64,000 bases of DNA from Candidatus Omnitrophota bacterium (GTDB taxonomy: Bacteria; Omnitrophota; Koll11; Duberdicusellales; 4484-171). A program made the position numbers and the translations under genes. Within the stretch, counting starts at the first letter, position 1. Each line of letters starts with the position of its first letter. Shown here piece after piece: positions 8,351-18,075 of the stretch. The stretch is from NCBI GenBank assembly GCA_030692055.1, contig JAUYCY010000120.1:1-64000 (forward strand), read 5' to 3'. Under the pieces are notes generated by a model. It worked only from the letters and a program-made list of their open reading frames with translations. It was not told the DNA's origin and did not search any database.

Positions 8351-10234
8351 TTAATCTATAAACCTTTGATGCCAAAGCTCAAGCATTAAAAGTGCCCAAA
8401 GTTGAAAGGTATAATCTGCCTTTTTTTGTATATGCTTGCTAACCATTTCTTTAATGGACTCTTTTTTAAAATACCCTCTTTTTAAAGACCGTTCAGAAAG
8501 GATAGTTTCGCTTAAAAATCCTTTTAGCTCATTTCTAAACCATTCGCCTACGGGTAGGGCGAAACCCATCTTTTTCCTATGGATATTCTGCGGTGGAACT
8601 AAATCTTTTATTGCCTTCTTTAATAAATATTTTTTGGTAAGCTTCTTCATTTTATATTCGGCGGGCAACTTAGCAACATACTCCATTAACTTATGGTCTA
8701 AAAATGGTGAGCGCGCTTCAAGGGAATTAGCCATGCTTGTAATATCGACTTTAACGAGCAAATCATATGGCAGGTAGGTCATCACATCTGTATAAAGAAG
8801 CGAATCTATCATTGACATCCCGCTAGAATTATCCAGATAGGGACTAATAAAATTCAAGGGATCGGATTTATTTACAATCTTTGCGAACCCGTCTAGATAC
8901 ATGTCTTTTTTTAATACATCGTCAAATATACCTACCCATTTAATATATCTGTACTGCGAAGATAAGGCTATCGCTTTAAGGAATCTTTTAATCCGCCTTA
9001 AGTTATTTTTTGAACTGGCAGAATCTGGCAGTATGCTTGAAAACCTAGAGGCGATTTTCTTTATTGTTCTAGGAATCATTTCAGCTACTAACATTGCCTG
9101 GTATCTTTCGTATCCAGCAAATGATTCATCGCCGCCATCGCCATTTAATGCAACAGTAACATATTTTCGAGTTTCCCGAGCAACATAATAAGTAGGAATG
9201 CACGATGAATCTGCATAAGGCTCTCCATATCGCTCTACTAGTAACGGTAGTATTTCTAAAGCATTAGGCTTAACAATAAATTCATGGTGTTCAGTATTAA
9301 ACCTATCTGCAATATTTCTTGCATATTTTAATTCACTATAATCTTTTTCTTCAAAACCAATAGAAAAGGTCTTAATTCTATTACTCGATAATTGGTTCAT
9401 TAAAGCCACTACTGTACTAGAATCAATGCCGCCGCTTAAGAATACTCCCAGGGGAACATCGCTATATAACCTAATCTTTACTGCTTCCTTTAATAATCTT
9501 ATCGTTTCATCTGCCGCTTCCTCTTCGGTAATTTTAATTTTATTTCTATAGTCTAGTTCCCAATATTTCTTAATCGTAACTTTATTATTCTTAAGGATTA
9601 ACGTGTGGGCGGGGGGCAATTTATAAACTTCTTTATAAATTGTTAACGGTGCAGGAATATAGCCAAAAGTAAGATAATAATTAATTGCTTCAAAACTAAT
9701 ATCTTTATTAATTAGCCCGCTTCCTAAAAGCGCACAAAATTCTGAAGCAAAACAAAAATTACCGGATTTATGGTAGTAAATAAGCGGTTTTTTTCCGATT
9801 CTATCCCTGGCTAATAAAAGGATTTTATTTTGTTTATCCCAAATAGCAAAGGCAAACATACCGCGTAACGATTTAACACAATCTTCTTGGTATTCCTCAT
9901 ATAGATGAACTATTGTTTCGGTATCCGTATTAGATTTAAATTTGTGCCCCTTGTTCTCTAAATCAGTCCTAAGTTCTTTATAGTTATAAATCTCGCCGTT
10001 TAATACTAACCAAACTGTACCGTTTTCATTAGACATCGGCTGATGGCCGGCTGGCGAAAGATCTATGATACTCAACCTTCTATGCCCCAGCCCTACGGAA
10101 GGCTCTTCTTTATCGATAAATACTCCTTCGTCATCAGGACCGCGGTGATTTAATTCCAGACACATACTACGTAATACGCTTTCTTCGATATAGCTATTTT
10201 TATTATAATCTAAAATCCCGCATATCCCACACAT
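8351..10234 (-). CDS. asnB: Asparagine synthase (glutamine-hydrolysing) paralogue 2
   Basis: A 627-residue AsnB homologue with the glutaminase nucleophile Cys2 (MCGICG), HRGPDDEG, GHRRLSIIDLS, the PP-loop FLSGGIDSS near residue 260 and GDGGDESFAGY. Full length and apparently intact. The probable role is ATP- and glutamine-dependent amidation of a glycan or precursor carboxylate (family inference). The start codon shares one base with the stop of the upstream GT4 gene (TAATG). Local nucleotide identity to the 4640-6526 copy suggests duplication or gene conversion. Confidence 0.9.
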   Translation of the reverse strand: MCGICGILDYNKNSYIEESVLRSMCLELNHRGPDDEGVFIDKEEPSVGLGHRRLSIIDLSPAGHQPMSNENGTVWLVLNGEIYNYKELRTDLENKGHKFKSNTDTETIVHLYEEYQEDCVKSLRGMFAFAIWDKQNKILLLARDRIGKKPLIYYHKSGNFCFASEFCALLGSGLINKDISFEAINYYLTFGYIPAPLTIYKEVYKLPPAHTLILKNNKVTIKKYWELDYRNKIKITEEEAADETIRLLKEAVKIRLYSDVPLGVFLSGGIDSSTVVALMNQLSSNRIKTFSIGFEEKDYSELKYARNIADRFNTEHHEFIVKPNALEILPLLVERYGEPYADSSCIPTYYVARETRKYVTVALNGDGGDESFAGYERYQAMLVAEMIPRTIKKIASRFSSILPDSASSKNNLRRIKRFLKAIALSSQYRYIKWVGIFDDVLKKDMYLDGFAKIVNKSDPLNFISPYLDNSSGMSMIDSLLYTDVMTYLPYDLLVKVDITSMANSLEARSPFLDHKLMEYVAKLPAEYKMKKLTKKYLLKKAIKDLVPPQNIHRKKMGFALPVGEWFRNELKGFLSETILSERSLKRGYFKKESIKEMVSKHIQKKADYTFQLWALLMLELWHQRFID

Positions 10235-11328
10235 TAGAATTTACCTTTGTTATTCTCGTTATAGACTTCTTGAATAATCTTTAATATTCGCGGAGCAGTT
10301 AGTTTAAGCGAATACTTCTCTTCTATTGTCTGTCTTGCCGCTAAACCGACTCTCTTTCTTAATGCCGAATCTTCTATCAAATTCGCTAATTTCTGCACCC
10401 ATTCATCCTGTGTCTGAACAAGGAAGCCATTTACTCCGTCCTTAACAATAATCCTGTTAGCCCCGATATCGGAAACTACAGCGGGTATGCCAACACTCAT
10501 ATACTGAATTGTTTTGAAGCCGGTCTTGCCTAAAACCCACTCATCCTTTGGTAGGGGATATATGCCGATATCAAAAGACTGCAATTGTTCTACTTCGTCT
10601 TTTAAGAACCAGTCTAAATTTGTAACATTTATATTGGGAAGCTCTATGATACCTCTTCCGGCTCCGATAATTTTCAAGGTAAATTTATATCGCTTGCTAA
10701 GCTCACGAAAAACATTGTTTAACTCTTCGAGATAAATTGCTGTGCTATGGCTACCCATCCAGCCAATTATTAATTCGCTATTACCGGCCTTATCTTTAGG
10801 CGTAAACCTATCAGTATCTAGTGCTGTATGAATTACGGCAACATTTTTATTAAATTTGTTTGCATAGTCAGCCAAGTATTCATTGCAAGTAACTACATAT
10901 TTACTCACTCTAATTATTTCCTTTACCTTCGAAGGCCACTTTAAATAATTTAAAAACATATTAGAGAAACTTTTCCTTTTCATATAAATGGCATCATCTA
11001 AATCATAAATTATTTTTTTCTTAAAAACCGTTAAAAACGACTCGAAAATAGGCGGTCCAAAAGGATATGCCTCAAGATGGATAAAAATAATATCATTTCT
11101 TATGGCAATAATTAAATCAAAGAATCTTTTCAGTGTGCCAACAATAAAATAAAATCCTTTTTTAAAATAAAATCCTTTTTTATAAAGAACCTTATAACAC
11201 GCTGAAGAAATAAATGGACGAACGCAACATTTAATTCCCCTGCTTTCTAAATACGGTATATATTGTTCAATCCTATAGCGACTACTGGGGCCTTCTGTTG
11301 GATAGGGCGTTAAAAATAATATTCTCAT
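10234..11328 (-). CDS. GT4-like glycosyltransferase
   Basis: A 364-residue GT-B glycosyltransferase. The N-terminus LFLTPYPTEGPSSRYR is typical of the subfamily that contacts the acceptor through a GPSSR loop. The donor domain has IIGWMGSHST, the LKIIGAG strand and GFKTIQYMSVGIPAVVS, in place of a canonical EX7E. A short lysine/phenylalanine repeat near residues 54-64 (KGFYFKKGFYF) arises from a small tandem duplication. ATGA overlap with the upstream RmlD-like gene. Confidence 0.85.
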   Translation of the reverse strand: MRILFLTPYPTEGPSSRYRIEQYIPYLESRGIKCCVRPFISSACYKVLYKKGFYFKKGFYFIVGTLKRFFDLIIAIRNDIIFIHLEAYPFGPPIFESFLTVFKKKIIYDLDDAIYMKRKSFSNMFLNYLKWPSKVKEIIRVSKYVVTCNEYLADYANKFNKNVAVIHTALDTDRFTPKDKAGNSELIIGWMGSHSTAIYLEELNNVFRELSKRYKFTLKIIGAGRGIIELPNINVTNLDWFLKDEVEQLQSFDIGIYPLPKDEWVLGKTGFKTIQYMSVGIPAVVSDIGANRIIVKDGVNGFLVQTQDEWVQKLANLIEDSALRKRVGLAARQTIEEKYSLKLTAPRILKIIQEVYNENNKGKF

Positions 11329-12209
11329 ATCCTGCCTTTTGCTTCCTCTAAGTATTCTTTTAAAGCATCTTCCCAGTGCCTCATATTGTTAATTCCCATA
11401 GAAGATAGCCTGCGATTAAGTAACGCCTCAGATTTGCCTCTTGGTGCTGGTAATGGAAAAACCTCTGAAGTAACGGGCTTTAAAATAACGTCATCCCTGT
11501 GTAGATATTCCTTAATCTTTTTAGCGATATCAAAGCGCGTGCATATGCCTTTATTAACACAATGATAAACTCCAAATTGTTGGGCAGATAAGATGTCTAA
11601 TATCCCACGAGCAAAATCATCGGTAAAAGTAGGGCTTCCCTTTTTATCGATAACTACAGGAATCTCTTTTTTAGTTTTCATCAGTTGTATTATTTTCCAG
11701 ACGAATTTTTTATCTTTATTATAGCCTCCGATCATCCACCCTGCCCTGACAATATAATATTTTTTAAGTAAAGAGTGTACTATCTCTTCTCCTTTTAGCT
11801 TGCTTTTACCATAGACACTTATTGGATTTGGCCTATCTTCTTCTGTATACCCCCCATCTTTATTCCCGTCAAAAACCGCGCCTGTGCTTATGTAGACCAT
11901 GGGAATATCGTATTCTTTACAGGCTAAAGCTATATTTTCCGTTCCTTTTGCATTGGTAATAAATGCGTATTCAACTTCAGTTTCGCATTTATCTACGTTC
12001 GTTTCAGCGGCTAAATGGAAAATCATTCCGGGCGCAACTTTCTTGACACAAGATTTAACCTGTGTGGAATCCCTCACATCTAAGTATTCTAGATCTGTTC
12101 CAGATACATTTATGTCAGTTGGAAATACCTCATATCTCCTATTAAATAAGAGAGGGAGTAAAGCACTCCCCAGCATTCCGTTAGATCCAGTGACTAATAC
12201 CTTCGTCAT
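11325..12209 (-). CDS. RmlD-like NAD(P)-dependent sugar-nucleotide reductase (extended SDR)
   Basis: A 294-residue protein with the N-terminal nucleotide motif GSNGMLGS, AAETNVDKCE, STGAVFDG and the active-site YGKSK motif near residues 132-136, all as in dTDP-4-dehydrorhamnose reductases (RmlD/StrL). It probably reduces a 4-keto nucleotide sugar in the cytoplasm. No complete RmlABC set is present, so the substrate may not be a rhamnose precursor. A G6 run encodes the GGY segment. Two bases separate it from the upstream GT4 gene. Confidence 0.8.
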   Translation of the reverse strand: MTKVLVTGSNGMLGSALLPLLFNRRYEVFPTDINVSGTDLEYLDVRDSTQVKSCVKKVAPGMIFHLAAETNVDKCETEVEYAFITNAKGTENIALACKEYDIPMVYISTGAVFDGNKDGGYTEEDRPNPISVYGKSKLKGEEIVHSLLKKYYIVRAGWMIGGYNKDKKFVWKIIQLMKTKKEIPVVIDKKGSPTFTDDFARGILDILSAQQFGVYHCVNKGICTRFDIAKKIKEYLHRDDVILKPVTSEVFPLPAPRGKSEALLNRRLSSMGINNMRHWEDALKEYLEEAKGRI

Positions 12210-12211
12210 CC

Positions 12212-13438
12212 TTATTCTTCCAGTCGCTTATAAATCTGGCGGTATAGCTCTACGCCTTTCTCTAAAGATAAGCGTGTTTCAGCTGCCCTTCTACATCTAA
12301 GCCCCAAATCTATCCTGTTTTGTAAAAGCCCCCGTAATTCAAAAATAGCTTTTTTATATGCTTCTTGAGAGAACCTTTCTACTATAACCCCTACTTTATT
12401 TTCTTTAACAATCTCATCGCAATCACCAATCCCAGAATTAATAATCACCGGAAGGCCGCAGGCTAAAGATTCGCCAAGCTTAGTAGGACAGGAACTAATC
12501 TTAGAAAAAAAGGGGTTGATGAAAAAGATTGATAAATCTGCCTCGGATAGCCAATATGAGATTTCGTTATAAGAAACACTTTTAATCGAATAACATAAAG
12601 GGGATACAGATTTTATTTTCATTGCCCCTTCGATTAGTTCTGGTTTTGTCGGCGTTAAAAATGAAAAATGTGAATTTACAAATACCTTACGTAGCTCAAT
12701 AAAAAAATCTATCATCTCATTGAGCATATACCATGTTCCTAAAGAGCCAACGTATATCATGGTTAATTTATTATTTGGTTGTATCACTTTCCCTATGACA
12801 TTAGGCTTAAAACGCTCTAAGTCTACACAAGTCGGAATAACCTGAATTTTAAGCCTATTGCTGATATATGAAAAATTATCAATCGTCTCCCTAGCCCTTT
12901 TTGTTAATACCGTAACCTCGTCTGCATTTAATAAAAGCATTTTTTCAATATATTTCGAGAGCTTAAATAATAGACTATCTTTAAGCCAGAGCCCTCCGTC
13001 AACGCGTTCATCTGCCCAGAGGCCGCGGTAATCAAGGAGAAATTTTACTTTAAACAACCGCTTTAGAACCATCGCTATAAAAGCGCCGACGAAACTTCTG
13101 CCATGAATAATCGTTATCTTATTTTTCTTTAATAATATTGCGCATGCTATTATGCCTAATGAGATATCGTATAATTTAGCTAAGACCTTTGGCTCTTTAT
13201 GGTAATTTAGACTTACCCATCTAATTCCTGAATTAGAAAGTTCATCTCGTAATGCCTTAAAAATATTTTTACTACGATATTCTATCTTATCATAAGTAAC
13301 AAGTATAAATTCAATATCATCTCTTGTAAGTTTTTTAAGATAGGGCAGTATTTGAGATTGCCCAAGGGGATCAGTCGCGCCATCGTAAGAAATGTAAAGT
13401 ATCTTAGTCTTATCTGAAGAGTTCTTATTCGGCAACAT
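12212..13438 (-). CDS. GT4-family glycosyltransferase
   Basis: A 408-residue GT-B enzyme. It opens with ILYISYDGATDPLGQSQ, a signature of a GT4 subfamily in surface-glycan loci, contains MIYVGSLGTWYML at the start of the donor domain, and has CPTKLGESLACGLPVI, corresponding to the EX7E region. Predicted to add a residue to the lipid-linked oligosaccharide. The gene sits six bases after the upstream membrane-protein gene. Confidence 0.87.
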   Translation of the reverse strand: MLPNKNSSDKTKILYISYDGATDPLGQSQILPYLKKLTRDDIEFILVTYDKIEYRSKNIFKALRDELSNSGIRWVSLNYHKEPKVLAKLYDISLGIIACAILLKKNKITIIHGRSFVGAFIAMVLKRLFKVKFLLDYRGLWADERVDGGLWLKDSLLFKLSKYIEKMLLLNADEVTVLTKRARETIDNFSYISNRLKIQVIPTCVDLERFKPNVIGKVIQPNNKLTMIYVGSLGTWYMLNEMIDFFIELRKVFVNSHFSFLTPTKPELIEGAMKIKSVSPLCYSIKSVSYNEISYWLSEADLSIFFINPFFSKISSCPTKLGESLACGLPVIINSGIGDCDEIVKENKVGVIVERFSQEAYKKAIFELRGLLQNRIDLGLRCRRAAETRLSLEKGVELYRQIYKRLEE

Positions 13439-13443
13439 TTAAT

Positions 13444-14757
13444 TTATAATTTCTCTATATTATTAACTCGCCTATCAAATATCTTTATACGGATGTAAAA
13501 TGCCGCAAAAATAAAAACAACGAAGGTTATTATATCTCTATGCCTAAGCATCGTCCCGGCATTCCCACTTGCGCCAGCGATTAAGCTACCCATAAAAAAT
13601 AAGTAGACCATCAATAATACCGATTTTATATTTTGGGTTTTAATTGAAATTACCATGCCGAATAAAGCTAATATAAATAGAACTATAAATATTATTTGAT
13701 AAGGATAATATAAACCATAGCGTATCGAACTGTATCTTGTCGGCTCAACGATAAGATGTATCCAGCTAAAAAACATATAAGCCAACTTTTGAACAAATGT
13801 ATATTTAGTAAAATTATGGCCAAATTTAAATAATTCATAATTTTGCCCACCTGAAGTCGAATATGTTTTATGAACCGTAGCCAAATTACAAAAAATCAGG
13901 TTAAAAAATTCCAACAGCTTCTGGTGAAATAAAAATAGGGATATGAATAACGCGAAGAATAAGGTTTTAATCTTTTTAAAATGCGAGACAGTAAGTATTG
14001 CTAAGTAGACTAAAATAGAAAAAAGTAAAGGAAGAAACAACATATACTTCAATAAGTTTAAGAGAAATAAAGCCATCGTTAACATAAGTAATTTAAAAAC
14101 GCAATAGTATCTTTTATTTATAGACAAACACAGATAAATAATTAAACAAATTAAAAGGATATATGAAGATTCCGCAACTTTAGTAGTTGTATAATAAAAC
14201 AGTGTGGGGTTAAATAAAAATAGGACAGTTGCAATGTATCCTGTTTTTTGATCAAATAAAATTTTACTTATCTTAAAAATTAATATTCCTGATAATAAAT
14301 GGAGGGTAATATTCCATAGATTAATAATCAGCGGATAGTAACCAAAAATAGAATATAATATTCCATAAAAATAGGTGATATAACCAACTTGATATCCATG
14401 GACAGGGGGCATCATGCCGCGTTGGCTAAAATCAGATACCCAATAATTAGCGGCCCTTAGACTGGTAATGTAACTAAGGGGCTTATTTGTCAAAATAGAT
14501 GATATTATATGTGCGTGCATTGAATAATATTCGCCATCATCAAAAAAGAATGAATGCCATGGCTCAGGATGCGTATTTAAAACAAGTTGTATAATACCTA
14601 ATAAAATTAGATGCAGTAAAAAACAAATAATTAATATAGTATAAAGCCTATAATTCCATTGCTTTAAAAAGGAAAACAAGGTAATGTAAATAATTAAATA
14701 GAAAAATGCCAATATTAATAAATTACCGATACTGAACATCAGCATATCTTTAATCAT
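13444..14757 (-). CDS. GT-C-fold polytopic membrane glycosyltransferase (ArnT/PMT-like)
   Basis: A 437-residue, very hydrophobic protein with roughly ten membrane segments. The first extracytoplasmic loop has an acidic FFDDGEYY motif near residues 71-78, matching the catalytic Asp position of GT-C enzymes that use polyprenyl-phosphate sugars. The conserved YILLICLIIYL and RHRDII segments near the C-terminus resemble GT39-like proteins of unknown specificity. A Wzy-type polymerase is the alternative. ATGA overlap with the next upstream membrane protein suggests the two act together. Confidence 0.65.
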   Translation of the reverse strand: MIKDMLMFSIGNLLILAFFYLIIYITLFSFLKQWNYRLYTILIICFLLHLILLGIIQLVLNTHPEPWHSFFFDDGEYYSMHAHIISSILTNKPLSYITSLRAANYWVSDFSQRGMMPPVHGYQVGYITYFYGILYSIFGYYPLIINLWNITLHLLSGILIFKISKILFDQKTGYIATVLFLFNPTLFYYTTTKVAESSYILLICLIIYLCLSINKRYYCVFKLLMLTMALFLLNLLKYMLFLPLLFSILVYLAILTVSHFKKIKTLFFALFISLFLFHQKLLEFFNLIFCNLATVHKTYSTSGGQNYELFKFGHNFTKYTFVQKLAYMFFSWIHLIVEPTRYSSIRYGLYYPYQIIFIVLFILALFGMVISIKTQNIKSVLLMVYLFFMGSLIAGASGNAGTMLRHRDIITFVVFIFAAFYIRIKIFDRRVNNIEKL

Positions 14758-16835
14758 AAAAATTTAACTTTGATAATCCTGTATAATTCCCATGTTAAAA
14801 ATATTGCTACCATTATCGTCAATGCCCAAGCAAGGTAGACGTATCTAAAAAATACAGCGCCTAAAAAGAGGTTTGTGGCATGGAGACTTAAACAGACCAA
14901 GGCAATAAATCTTAAATTCTTTATAAATAGCGCAAAAACTACTGGAATTATGGCTAAATAACGATACCATACAGCCATCATTTGTTGGATATGAAAAATT
15001 GCGCGCCGGTAATTTTCGCCATTAAAATTGAAAACAATTAATTCTCTGAATGCCCCCAGATACTGAGAAGGTTTCATGTATACAGCCAGATCCTGCGCAC
15101 TTGTAAAAAATAATATTTTTTGACCAAACCAGTAATTATGTAACAAGGGGAGTAGTGAAGGTAAGAAACCTAAAGTAGTTAAAATCATTTCTTTGAAGCG
15201 GCGCTCTCTAACTAGATTGATCGCAAAATATAAAACAATAATTAAGCAGGTAATCGAAAAATTTGGCCGCATAAATACTGTTATAGAAAAGAGAAAATTA
15301 GCTAAAAAGCCATGCCACAGATAAGATGCGCCTCGATAAGGATAATATTTAAGTACAAGCCAAAGCGCAGCCAGAAAAGTAGTATAACCTAGAGTATCTG
15401 GCCAGCCTCCCCGTCCCACCATAAGGTAGAGAAAATAAGAGAAGCCGAAAGATGGCGCAAATACATTTTTAGGGAAAAATTTAAATAGGAATACCACCGT
15501 TACCCAAAAAGCCCATCTCGCGGGAATAAAAAGCGACATGAACCCGAACCAGATATAAGGCAGTAATAATATCACGATAAGATAACCAAAATTTGTATCC
15601 CCAAAAACAAATTTCTCTAATGCCCGGAAATAACGAAACCCCGGAGTATTATAGAAAACATCCTCTCCTCCCATTAAAACCATTTTCCAATTACCCTGCA
15701 TGGCGTGCTGTAAAATATTCCTGCCTAAAGTAGCATGAGTCAATCCATCCTCGCCACCCTCATGGATGAAATACTCGCCAAAAAAATGTGGGCAATAAAG
15801 CATCGTTATTAAGCTCGCTATGATAATGAACAATGCTGGTAAAGCAAGCGGCTTCCAGTATATCTTTACCGTCAAGGTTACTATAGCAATTAAAGCCAGA
15901 ATTATTATTATAAGCTTCAGAATGTAAGAAACTTCGAGGCCAACGGATAATTTCAGCTTCATAGCTAATTGCTCAGGATTATTGGAAACAGTAGGCAGTT
16001 TTCCCGAGCGGATAAATTGCCGCCAATTATTCTTCCAGATTTTAAGAGTATCCCAAAACCCTATTTGCGGGTCATTATTAACTGAGATGCCGAAAATTCT
16101 TTTACCTGCATCTTGAGCGGTTATTTTACGGCAAGCTAAAGTCTCCTGATACAATGGCTGAAAATGGCCAGGGGAAGTTTCCCAAAGAACATGCCCCCGC
16201 CAGCATAAGGAACTACCAACAGATGCCTTAGATAGTTCATACATAACAAAAAATGGCATACTCTCTCTCTTTAATTGAGAAGTACCATACCAGTTATAAG
16301 CTGTGTCATTAGCAAAACCTCCGCGAAATTGCCCTAAATTAGCGAAATTTATATTATCAACAATCCGCGTATATTTAGGCTTGCTTAAAACCGAATCAGC
16401 GGAAAAAGTAAAAACTTTTTTCGGAACAACCAAGCTTTCCCCTTGTGGATAGATTTTTAAAAAAAGAGCCTTCATATAGGCAAAAGCTTCCGACGGTAAG
16501 CTACGTTCTAATACCTCCCCATTGTTTTTTATCACAAAAACATTGTGCCCTTCCTCAATGGCTGGCCGCGGCAGAACGTGCTTAATTAAGCTTAGGCCTA
16601 ATACTATAAACATAATAATCATGCCTCTTCTAATAGTAAGCCTGGCTTCACCAGTAATAATCAAAAACGAGGCAATAAAAAGAAGCCAAAAAAATAAAAT
16701 ACTAGTCACGGGAATACCAATACAAAATAAAACAGCAAATAAGGAAAAAACCTTAGCAATCACTCCGGAAAAACGAAATTCTCTCTTTTTTCCCTGTGCG
16801 AATAAAATCTTATTTATTTTACTTATAAACAACAT
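14754..16835 (-). CDS. Large polytopic membrane protein with N-terminal soluble domain, GT-C-like C-terminal half
   Basis: A 693-residue protein. Hydrophobic segments at about 27-61 and 71-87 precede a soluble, probably extracytoplasmic region at about 90-295 with several Cys and Trp residues, then about ten further membrane segments. After the TM near 299-360 comes an acidic loop (EGGEDGLTH) resembling the catalytic loop of GT-C enzymes. I do not recognise the soluble domain. It may be a glycosyltransferase acting on polyprenyl-linked sugars or a polymerase. It overlaps the downstream GT-C gene by four bases. Confidence 0.5.
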   Translation of the reverse strand: MLFISKINKILFAQGKKREFRFSGVIAKVFSLFAVLFCIGIPVTSILFFWLLFIASFLIITGEARLTIRRGMIIMFIVLGLSLIKHVLPRPAIEEGHNVFVIKNNGEVLERSLPSEAFAYMKALFLKIYPQGESLVVPKKVFTFSADSVLSKPKYTRIVDNINFANLGQFRGGFANDTAYNWYGTSQLKRESMPFFVMYELSKASVGSSLCWRGHVLWETSPGHFQPLYQETLACRKITAQDAGKRIFGISVNNDPQIGFWDTLKIWKNNWRQFIRSGKLPTVSNNPEQLAMKLKLSVGLEVSYILKLIIIILALIAIVTLTVKIYWKPLALPALFIIIASLITMLYCPHFFGEYFIHEGGEDGLTHATLGRNILQHAMQGNWKMVLMGGEDVFYNTPGFRYFRALEKFVFGDTNFGYLIVILLLPYIWFGFMSLFIPARWAFWVTVVFLFKFFPKNVFAPSFGFSYFLYLMVGRGGWPDTLGYTTFLAALWLVLKYYPYRGASYLWHGFLANFLFSITVFMRPNFSITCLIIVLYFAINLVRERRFKEMILTTLGFLPSLLPLLHNYWFGQKILFFTSAQDLAVYMKPSQYLGAFRELIVFNFNGENYRRAIFHIQQMMAVWYRYLAIIPVVFALFIKNLRFIALVCLSLHATNLFLGAVFFRYVYLAWALTIMVAIFLTWELYRIIKVKFL

Positions 16836-16839
16836 CTTT

Positions 16840-18075
16840 TTATCCTTTTACTACCCTTGGCACCGGCAAAGGAATAATATATTCTCCCTTAAAACCTTTT
16901 TCAGTCAATTTAGGCATTAGTTCTTCGGCAATATGCCAGGATAAAAGTAAGGCAAATTCTGGCTGATCTTTAAACAGCCTGGACTCTTCGATAATCGGAA
17001 TAAACGTGCCGGGAACATATTTACCTATCTTATGGGAACCTTTAACTTCCAAAACAAAATCCAAAAACCCTTCATCAATACCGACATAATTAATCAGGGT
17101 GCTCGCCCGCGAAGGCGCGCTGATACCGTAGATACGCTTCTCTTGGCTTTTTATTTCGGTCAAGAGAGTTAATAAATCCAGTTTGGACTTAATCACCCTA
17201 TCTCTAAAATTATAGAGATTTTCCTTATTCAGAACCAGCGGCTCTTCCTCTACTAATAGTTTATTGACTGTATCTCTTATGTGATACTTGCCTCTACGAG
17301 CAGCGTATACCCTGACAGAGCCTCCATGAGTGGGAATGCGTTTTACATGAATTACCTCTAAGCCGTGTTTTTCTAATAGATACTTGAGACTATGCAAAGA
17401 ATAATATCTGAGATGTTCGTGGTAAATCGTATCGTATTGCAGTGTCTGGATTAGAGATAAAAGATAATGAGACTCGGAAATAAACATGCCGTCTTCAGAT
17501 AATAATCCAAGAATACATTCAACTATATCATTGATATTTTCTATATGCGCAAAGACGTTTGTCGCCGTAATCACTCTTGCCTTGCCGTTTTCAGATAGAA
17601 TTTTCTTAACGGTATCTTGATTAAAATAATTTATGATTGTGGGGATCCCGCGTTCAATGGCGATTTTGCCGATTTCTTCCGGAGTCACCCCTAGCACCCT
17701 GCAATTGCCTTTAAAGTTGCTCAAGAGGTTACCGTCATTGGAGCCGATATCTACAACCAAATCATTCTTTTTTAGGTCTATCAAAGTAATGCACTCCTGA
17801 TATAATTCGGCAAAATTTTCACGTAGTATCTTGGTGGTGCTACTGGTATAAGGATATTCCGGAGGAAATAAAATCCTAGCATCCACTATCAAACCAAGCT
17901 GGACTAAATGGCAGCGCGAACAATATAACAACTGTGCAGGATAAGCTGTTTCTTCGTGCGGCTCTTGTCCGATACTAAGCATCTTGTTCACCGCAGGTAA
18001 ATATCCTAAAAAAAGTATCGGGTCAAGATGAGGATTATCGCAAACCTGACAACGCTTCACTACTACGCTATTCAT
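16840..18075 (-). CDS. Sugar C-methyltransferase-type SAM enzyme (TylC3/NovU-like)
   Basis: The order is zinc-binding N-domain (CQVC near residues 9-12, CSRC near 47-50), SAM domain (VVDIGSNDGNLL, then NVFAHI), the HEHLRYYS motif that carries the catalytic His/Tyr region in C-3 methyltransferases of 4-keto sugars, and a C-terminal Rossmann-like domain (YGISAPSRAS). I chose the ATG at 18075 because GAGGAG lies six bases upstream. A longer frame to 18129 would overlap the preceding epimerase by 62 bases and lacks a ribosome site. The product is 411 residues and should methylate a nucleotide-linked keto sugar. Confidence 0.82.
   Translation of the reverse strand: MNSVVVKRCQVCDNPHLDPILFLGYLPAVNKMLSIGQEPHEETAYPAQLLYCSRCHLVQLGLIVDARILFPPEYPYTSSTTKILRENFAELYQECITLIDLKKNDLVVDIGSNDGNLLSNFKGNCRVLGVTPEEIGKIAIERGIPTIINYFNQDTVKKILSENGKARVITATNVFAHIENINDIVECILGLLSEDGMFISESHYLLSLIQTLQYDTIYHEHLRYYSLHSLKYLLEKHGLEVIHVKRIPTHGGSVRVYAARRGKYHIRDTVNKLLVEEEPLVLNKENLYNFRDRVIKSKLDLLTLLTEIKSQEKRIYGISAPSRASTLINYVGIDEGFLDFVLEVKGSHKIGKYVPGTFIPIIEESRLFKDQPEFALLLSWHIAEELMPKLTEKGFKGEYIIPLPVPRVVKG

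Noticed and set aside
11146..11182. Short tandem repeat in the GT4 gene as a regulatory repeat
   Set aside because: It is only an approximate two-unit duplication in frame (KKGFYF twice), too short and in-phase to act as a contingency repeat.
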